64,000 nt of DNA from JANRKF01 sp033763575 (GTDB taxonomy: Bacteria > Pseudomonadota > Alphaproteobacteria > Rickettsiales > SXRF01): NCBI GenBank assembly GCA_033763575.1, contig JANRKF010000006.1:29300-93299 (forward strand), read 5' to 3'. Shown here piece after piece: positions 59,266 through 64,000 of this stretch. The notes under the pieces are model-generated. The model saw only the letters and a list, made by a program, of their open reading frames with translations, was not told where the DNA came from and did no database searches. Within the stretch, counting starts at the first letter, position 1. Every line of letters starts with the position of its first letter. Position numbers and translations under genes: made by a program.

Positions 59266-60012
59266 TTATGCCGCCTTTTGCTGAGACATAGCCAACAACT
59301 CGTTTTGCAGGCTGGCTGTGAAGGCTGGTTCGAGCTTCAGAGCTTTTGCGAGCGATGCAAGATAGTCTTGCTCACGGGTGCACTGGCTGTCACACACCAG
59401 CAAGGCCGCAAGGTAAATCTGTGCGGATTCTTCTGGTGTTTTGGCAGCGGTGGCGATGTTGTTCACATCCTGCGTATTCGCCATTTCCTGCATTAGCAGG
59501 GCTTTTTCCTGAGCACCTACGCCCGCAGATTCCAGTTGGCCCATGATTTTCTGGCTTTCCGCCGCATCCATATGCCCATCGGCTTTCGCGGCGGCAATCA
59601 TGGCGCGGATAATCGCCAGTGGCAGGTCGGGATTAACAGGCGTTGCTGAGGGAGCGAGCAGTGATGGATTCTGCACCTTATTGCTTGTAAGCAAACCGGA
59701 AATTAGGCTGCTTGCCTGAGTTGCCATGCCCGTCGCAGAAGTTTTGACGGCATCCACCACGCTGGCATTGCCGCCCGCAGATTTCTGCTGCTGGTAGTTG
59801 CCGAAGGCTTTGTAGGCCAACGTGCCTAGCAGTGCAAGGCCGCCGACTTTCGCTACAGTTTCTACCGTGTCTTTACCACCGCCGAGTAGTGAGGTGGCAA
59901 CACCACCTGTCAGTAATCCAGCGGCAAAGTTCTTTGTTGCCATGCCGCCCAGCATTTTGCCAACGAGTCCGTTGGTATCAATATTCGCAAGTAAGTTTTT
60001 AGCATCTAACAT
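59266..60012 (-). CDS. DUF533 (YebE-like) protein with TerB-like fold
   Basis: 248 residues from the ATG at 60012. A Gly-rich N-terminal half with hydrophobic stretches (FAAGLLTGGVATSLLGGG; VGGLALLGTLAYKAFG) is followed by a linker and the helical TerB-like C-terminal domain (AIIRAMIAAAKADGHMDAAE; IYLAALLVCDSQCTREQDYLASLAKAL). DUF533 proteins are inner-membrane associated and poorly characterised. It follows terC on the same strand by 19 bases, so the TerC/TerB theme is shared. Confidence 0.88.
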   Translation of the reverse strand: MLDAKNLLANIDTNGLVGKMLGGMATKNFAAGLLTGGVATSLLGGGKDTVETVAKVGGLALLGTLAYKAFGNYQQQKSAGGNASVVDAVKTSATGMATQASSLISGLLTSNKVQNPSLLAPSATPVNPDLPLAIIRAMIAAAKADGHMDAAESQKIMGQLESAGVGAQEKALLMQEMANTQDVNNIATAAKTPEESAQIYLAALLVCDSQCTREQDYLASLAKALKLEPAFTASLQNELLAMSQQKAA

Positions 60013-60031
60013 AGGTTTCTCCTTTTGTTGG

Positions 60032-61012
60032 TTAGTGTGAAGGTTGTTTCTCGTCGCGGGTTTTGTAAAGCGACACCAGCACGCCAGCGAGAATGATGGC
60101 GAAGGTGACACCCAGCGAAATGCTCGCAGGGAATTTCTCCATATCCAGCGCATCTGCGATAAAGGTTTTTGAGCCAATAAAAATCAGCACCCACGCCAGC
60201 GCGGGCTTCAGATATTTGAAGCGGTGGATGATCGCCGCCAGCGCAAAATAAAGCGCCCGCAATCCAAGAATAGCAAAGATATTGCTGGTATAGACGATGT
60301 ACGGGTCAAGCGTGATGGTAAAAATTGCAGGGACGCTATCCACCGCAAAAATCAAATCTACAAACTCAATCAGGATAAGCGCCACCATGAGAGGCGTCAT
60401 GTAGGTCGCTTTTTTGCCTGTGTTTTGATCCACCAGTTGCACGGTGAATTTTTGCCCATGCAATTCGTTCGTTACGCGCATGTTGTTACGCAAGAATTTG
60501 AGAAGCGGATTATTTTCGATGCTTGGCAGTTTATCGCCGATGTAGAGCATCTTGATACCCGTAGCGATCAGGAACACCGCGAAGATATAAAGAATCCAGC
60601 TGAACTCGGACACCAGAGTTGCGCCGAGTCCAATCATGATCGCACGCAGCACGATGACACCTAGGATGCCCCAAAAAAGGACACGGTGCTGATACTGCGG
60701 CGGGATCGCGAAGTAGGTGAAAACCATCGCGATGACGAAGACGTTGTCCATCGCGAGCGTCTTCTCGACGACGAAGCCGGTCATGTAGGCCATGCCGAGT
60801 TCGGGTCCGAGTTCGCTCCACACCCATGCGCCGAACAAGAGACCCAACGCGATGTAGCCTGCCGACATCAGCAAGCTCTCTGTCACACCGATGACATGGT
60901 TGTCCCGGTGCAACACGCCGAGGTCGAATACGAGAAGCGTGACCACGATCCCAAGGAACGCCGCCCACATCCAAACCGGTTTGCCGAGAAAATCGAGGAG
61001 AAAGAACTCCAT
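60032..61012 (-). CDS. TerC/Alx family membrane protein
   Basis: 326 residues with about nine hydrophobic segments. It has the family motifs FVVEKTLAMDNVFVIAMVF and VALILIEFVDLIFAVDSVPAIF, each with the conserved acidic residues. Members include Alx (manganese export) and TerC (tellurite resistance); this looks like the Alx-type. The ATG at 61012 gives the normal N-terminus. Odd: the last 60% of the gene is about 47% GC by eye, the first 40% about 58-60%, with the change near 60.6 kb. Confidence 0.92.
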   Translation of the reverse strand: MEFFLLDFLGKPVWMWAAFLGIVVTLLVFDLGVLHRDNHVIGVTESLLMSAGYIALGLLFGAWVWSELGPELGMAYMTGFVVEKTLAMDNVFVIAMVFTYFAIPPQYQHRVLFWGILGVIVLRAIMIGLGATLVSEFSWILYIFAVFLIATGIKMLYIGDKLPSIENNPLLKFLRNNMRVTNELHGQKFTVQLVDQNTGKKATYMTPLMVALILIEFVDLIFAVDSVPAIFTITLDPYIVYTSNIFAILGLRALYFALAAIIHRFKYLKPALAWVLIFIGSKTFIADALDMEKFPASISLGVTFAIILAGVLVSLYKTRDEKQPSH

Positions 61013-61255
61013 GCTGCCCCTGTGCAATCGCCTGACGATGTCCAATTTCACAATCCGACATCGCGAAAGCACGTTGTGATGTGCCTTCGCCAGAGGGGCC
61101 CGGATGCTCAGCAGGTGGGTCGGTCTCACCCGTTTTCAAGGGCTCGTCCGACATAACAAAACGGTAACCACGAGCGCGCCGATTTCGCTTTGCCACGCCC
61201 TTGAAAGGCCCGCGCGAGCGGACGATTTCGGTTGTGCAATCAAGGAGCGTCGACG
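61013..61255. other. Divergent gap between terC and the TerB-like gene
   Basis: 243 GC-rich bases. The minus strand reads an open frame (MSDEPLKTGETDPPAEHPGP...) running into terC in another frame, probably by chance. A GTGAGACC match to the yybP-ykoY riboswitch core occurs without the other conserved parts. Confidence 0.4.
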
Positions 61256-61696
61256 ATGCCGAACAGCAACAAACTCGAAGCAGAGCGAAGCAAACGCAGC
61301 AAGTATGCGCTTGCGCCGAAGGACGAGCCGACACTGCGCCAGAACGACATGATGGAAGCATTGGTCGCTGCCTGCGCGATGGTCGCCTATGCGGACGGCA
61401 ATGCTGACGCTGCAGAGCGGAACAGGCTTCTTGGATTGATGCGGCGCATCCCCTTGCTCGAAGGGTTTTCTCGCGACGATCTGGCTGAGGAGTTCTTACG
61501 GCAAGAGCAAGCGTTCGCAGTCGATCCGGAGGACGCGCGCGACCGTGCGCTCGCGGCGATCGCGGCGGCGAGGCCGAACGCCCACGAGGCGCGCGCCGTG
61601 CTGAGGTCGTGCGAGGAGATCATTCGCGCCGACGGGATCGCTCACCCGCTGGAGCATGCGGCGGTGCGGTCTATCATTCACGCCCTTGCGCCATAA
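61256..61696 (+). CDS. TerB-like tellurite resistance domain protein
   Basis: 146 residues from the ATG at 61256. Helical TerB pattern: MVAYADGNADAAERNRLLGLMRRI, FAVDPEDARDRALAAIAA and SCEEIIRADGIAHPLEHAAVRSIIHAL, with acidic loop residues for metal binding. Cytoplasmic, role in metal or oxidative stress suggested by the family. High GC; divergent from terC. Confidence 0.85.
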   Translation: MPNSNKLEAERSKRSKYALAPKDEPTLRQNDMMEALVAACAMVAYADGNADAAERNRLLGLMRRIPLLEGFSRDDLAEEFLRQEQAFAVDPEDARDRALAAIAAARPNAHEARAVLRSCEEIIRADGIAHPLEHAAVRSIIHALAP

Positions 61697-61721
61697 GCGC
61701 GGCCACCAAGCAGGTACTCCG

Positions 61722-61973
61722 ATGTCAGGCTTACTGCGCTTTGGTGCCAAGACTCTGGTCGTGATCTGGACGCTGTTCTGCGTGCTGGCCTACGTGCTTG
61801 TCGAAGTGCTTGGCGAGGCGATCGCGGCCCAAGTGGGCGCGGTACTTGGCTCGCCGCTCGGCTGGCTGGTCGGCTTCTTGCACGACATCGGCATGGTACT
61901 GCTCGTCGTCGTGTGGCTGGTGGTGGCGTGGACGATATGGACGGCGGGCAAAGTGCTCGGCGCACGCCGGTAG
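61722..61973 (+). CDS. Small membrane protein
   Basis: 83 residues with two or three hydrophobic segments (TLVVIWTLFCVLAYVLVEVL; SPLGWLVGFLHDIGMVLLVVVW; in part VWLVVAWTIWTAG). No family recognised. It follows the TerB-like gene by 25 bases in the same direction and probably shares its transcript. It is convergent with the ABC exporter gene. Confidence 0.65.
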   Translation: MSGLLRFGAKTLVVIWTLFCVLAYVLVEVLGEAIAAQVGAVLGSPLGWLVGFLHDIGMVLLVVVWLVVAWTIWTAGKVLGARR

Positions 61974-61977
61974 CACC

Positions 61978-63792
61978 CTACTCCGCTGCGATGCCAGCAA
62001 ACTGCAGTCGCGCAAGTCTTGCATAAAGACCGCCGCCAGCGACGAGGTCTTTGTGCGTGCCTTGGGCGACGATGCGGCCTTCGTCGAGGACAACGATGCG
62101 GTCGGCGCGTTGGACGGTGGCCAGGCGGTGAGCGATCACGATCGTCGTCTTCTTTTGCATCAGATTTTCGAGCGCGATTTGAACCAGGCGCTCGCTTTCG
62201 GCGTCGAGGGCGCTGGTCGCTTCGTCGAGAAGCAGTATCGGCGCGTCGCGCAGGATCGCGCGCGCGATCGCCACGCGCTGGCGCTGGCCGCCGGAGAGCG
62301 TGACGCCGCGTTCGCCGAGATAGGTGTGGTAGCCCTTCGGGAGCTTCTCGATGAACTCGGAGGCCTGTGCAGCCTCGGCCGCGGCGCGGATTTCGGCTTC
62401 GGTCGCGTCCGGACGTCCGTAACGGACGTTCTCGAATGCGGTGTCGCCGAAGATGACCGTCTCTTGCGGCACCAACGCGAGGCGCGTTCGTACATCCGTC
62501 GGCGCCGCTTGTCTGATATCGACGCCGTCGATCAGGATGCGGCCGGCTTGCGGATCGAAGAAGCGTTGCAGGAGTTGGAAGACCGTGGTCTTGCCGGCAC
62601 CGGATGGTCCGACAAGCGCGATCGTTTCGCCCGGATTGATCTCGAGCGAGAAGTCCTTCAACGCCGAGATGCCGGGGCGCATCGGATATTCGAACGTGAC
62701 GCGCTCGAAGCGCACGCGGCCCTGCGGTGCGGGCATCGCGACGGGAGCGGACGGCACTTCAACTTGCGGCTTGGTCGAGAGCAGTTCCATCAGCCGCTCG
62801 GCAGCGCCGGAGGCTTGCAGGACTTCCGTCCAGACCTCGGATAGAGCGCCGGCACTCGAAGCCACCATGATCGCGTAGAAAATGAACTGGACGAGCACGC
62901 CCGCGGTCATGGTGCCTGTGAGGACAGATTGCGCGCCGATCCACAGCACACCCACGATGCTTGCGAAGATCAGCACGATCACAAGCGCCGTCATTGCGGC
63001 GCGCGCGCGGACACGCTTGATGGCGGTAGCGAAGGAGTCCTCGACCGTGGCGCCGAACCGGGTGCGGTCGATCGGCTCATGGGTGAAGGACTGAACCGTC
63101 TGCACCGCGTTGATCGTCTCGGCTGCGTAGGCGCTCGTGTCGGCAACACGGTCTTGGCTTTTTCGCGACAGATTGCGGACCATGCGGCCCATCAGAATTA
63201 GCGGCACGACGACGAGCGGAACGGTGACCAGAACCAGGCCCGTGAGCTTTGCGCTGGTGACGAAGAGCATCGTCAAGCCGCCGACCATCATCAGCAGATT
63301 GCGCAGTGCGATCGAGACGGACGACCCGACCGCCGTTTGGATCAAGGTCGTGTCGGTGGTCAGGCGCGAGAGGACTTCGCCGGTGCGCGTGACCTCGAAG
63401 AACGCCGGGCTCAAGCTCAGGATGTGGTTGTAAACGGCCTTTCGGATGTCGGCGATCACGCGCTCGCCGATCCAGGTTACGAAATAGAAGCGGATGGCAG
63501 TCGCTAGTCCCAAGACCACGGCGACCGCCAGGACGAAGAGGAAGTACTGGTCGATCAGACCGGCGTTCTCCTTCGAGAAGCCATGGTCGATCATCTGCTG
63601 GACGGCGCGCGGGATCGTTAAGGTCGCGCCCGTCGACAGCAGCAGGAAGCCCAGCGCGGCGGCGATGTAGCCCTTGTAGGGCGCCATGAACGGCAAGAGG
63701 CGGCGGAGCACGCGCACGTCGCGGCCGCGGCTGCGACCTTGCGCCTCGCGTTGCACGGCGGCGGCAAATTCGGCGCCTCGGTTGTCGGTCAA
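61978..63792 (-). CDS. MsbA-like ABC exporter (fused permease and ATPase)
   Basis: 604 residues: six transmembrane helices (about 35-330) and an ATPase domain with Walker A GPSGAGKTT (about residue 394), signature LSGGQRQRVAIARAI and Walker B ILLLDEATSALD, D-loop and H-loop (VIAHRLATV). It would work as a homodimer; substrates of this group are lipids, drugs or peptides. An ABC exporter divergent from rpmE is a frequent alphaproteobacterial arrangement. Clearly more GC-rich than the left 60 kb. Confidence 0.93.
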   Translation of the reverse strand: MTDNRGAEFAAAVQREAQGRSRGRDVRVLRRLLPFMAPYKGYIAAALGFLLLSTGATLTIPRAVQQMIDHGFSKENAGLIDQYFLFVLAVAVVLGLATAIRFYFVTWIGERVIADIRKAVYNHILSLSPAFFEVTRTGEVLSRLTTDTTLIQTAVGSSVSIALRNLLMMVGGLTMLFVTSAKLTGLVLVTVPLVVVPLILMGRMVRNLSRKSQDRVADTSAYAAETINAVQTVQSFTHEPIDRTRFGATVEDSFATAIKRVRARAAMTALVIVLIFASIVGVLWIGAQSVLTGTMTAGVLVQFIFYAIMVASSAGALSEVWTEVLQASGAAERLMELLSTKPQVEVPSAPVAMPAPQGRVRFERVTFEYPMRPGISALKDFSLEINPGETIALVGPSGAGKTTVFQLLQRFFDPQAGRILIDGVDIRQAAPTDVRTRLALVPQETVIFGDTAFENVRYGRPDATEAEIRAAAEAAQASEFIEKLPKGYHTYLGERGVTLSGGQRQRVAIARAILRDAPILLLDEATSALDAESERLVQIALENLMQKKTTIVIAHRLATVQRADRIVVLDEGRIVAQGTHKDLVAGGGLYARLARLQFAGIAAE

Positions 63793-63954
63793 GTCAGGGT
63801 TTCCAGGCGATTTCGTGTTGGCCTTATATGGCAGGCGGATTCCCCGGTCGCTAGATCAGGGGCCGGCGGATTTGCGCGGTCTTGCGCCGCAGAGGGTATT
63901 TCGATATATCCGCCCGCTCTTTTCCGCCGTTTTCGCACTTGAAAGCTTCGTCCC

Positions 63955-64000
63955 ATGAAGAAAGAAGGCCATCCCGATTATCATTACATCACCGTTCTGC
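63955..64000 (+). CDS. rpmE: 50S ribosomal protein L31, 3' end outside the window
   Basis: 15 codons read MKKEGHPDYHYITVL, matching the L31 N-terminus (M-K-K-x-x-H-P-x-Y-H-x-I-x-V). The position divergent from the ABC exporter supports it. Confidence 0.85.
   Translation, partial: MKKEGHPDYHYITVL

Noticed and set aside
61013..61255. yybP-ykoY manganese riboswitch upstream of terC
   Set aside because: On the minus strand only GTGAGACC resembles the conserved core. The GGGGAGUAGC-like part and the three-way junction helices are not visible.
1..64000. tRNA, rRNA, CRISPR arrays or insertion sequences
   Set aside because: I looked in all larger gaps for T-loop GGTTCGAATCC-like motifs, regularly spaced repeats and transposase genes and found none. 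A tRNAscan or ISfinder search would be decisive.

Overview
The window reads as a chromosomal segment of an alphaproteobacterium. The evidence is the CtrA/ChpT cell-cycle regulators, a MarR-type regulator resembling LdtR, the aerobic cobaltochelatase pair CobS/CobT beside rpmB and a J-domain gene, and the dnaA-dnaN-recF-gyrB replication block. I cannot name the species. Judged by eye, most of the window has intermediate GC. About 13.0-18.7 kb is poorer in GC, and everything right of about 60.6 kb is clearly richer.

Layout. 0-4.4 kb: end of a family 5 uracil-DNA glycosylase, then ubiE-ubiB and divergent mutM. 4.6-12.2 kb: rpsT, a rhodanese gene, dnaA, dnaN, recF, a small unknown gene, gyrB. 12.2-13.5 kb: a 2Fe-2S ferredoxin-like protein, a YggT protein and a broken methyltransferase. 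13.5-21.3 kb: an accessory block with a TonB-dependent receptor, two membrane desaturase/hydroxylase proteins, a LuxI/FeeM-like acyltransferase, YfiR, a CHASE8-like histidine kinase and an LdtR-like regulator. 21.4-25.7 kb: rpmB, cobT, a zinc ribbon protein, cobS, a J-domain protein. 26.3-35.8 kb: the translation operon rimP, [vapBC], nusA, infB, rbfA, truB, rpsO, pnp. 36-45.6 kb: a histone-like protein, a LapG-like protease, a degenerate HD-GYP sensor, astC-astA, pdxH, queD, corA. 45.7-53.5 kb: two regulators, then chpT-cheA-cheW-cheY-cheB-cheR. 53.8-57.8 kb: ctrA divergent from fliI-fliJ, then an MFS transporter. 57.8-61.0 kb: a CsoR/RcnR-like repressor, a voltage-gated cation channel, a DUF533 protein, TerC. 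61.2-64 kb: a TerB-like protein, a small membrane protein, an MsbA-like ABC exporter and the start of rpmE.

Functional threads. CtrA, its presumed phosphotransferase ChpT, the chemotaxis operon and flagellar export genes lie together. CtrA-type boxes (TTAA-N7-TTAA) occur between ctrA and fliI, upstream of the acyltransferase, and upstream of the TonB receptor, so the accessory block may belong to the CtrA regulon.

The most unusual content is repetitive DNA. (i) A roughly 88-nt element occurs in six copies. Most begin at a stop codon in the sense orientation. It has two stems whose sequences change together between copies, an almost invariant CTACTG loop and a constant tail. (ii) Palindromic elements sit in frame inside ubiE and truB and form the C-terminus of the uracil-DNA glycosylase. 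(iii) Hairpins built from reiterated short words lie in the ubiE/mutM, infB/rbfA and rpsO/pnp gaps. No tRNA, rRNA, CRISPR array or insertion sequence was recognised.
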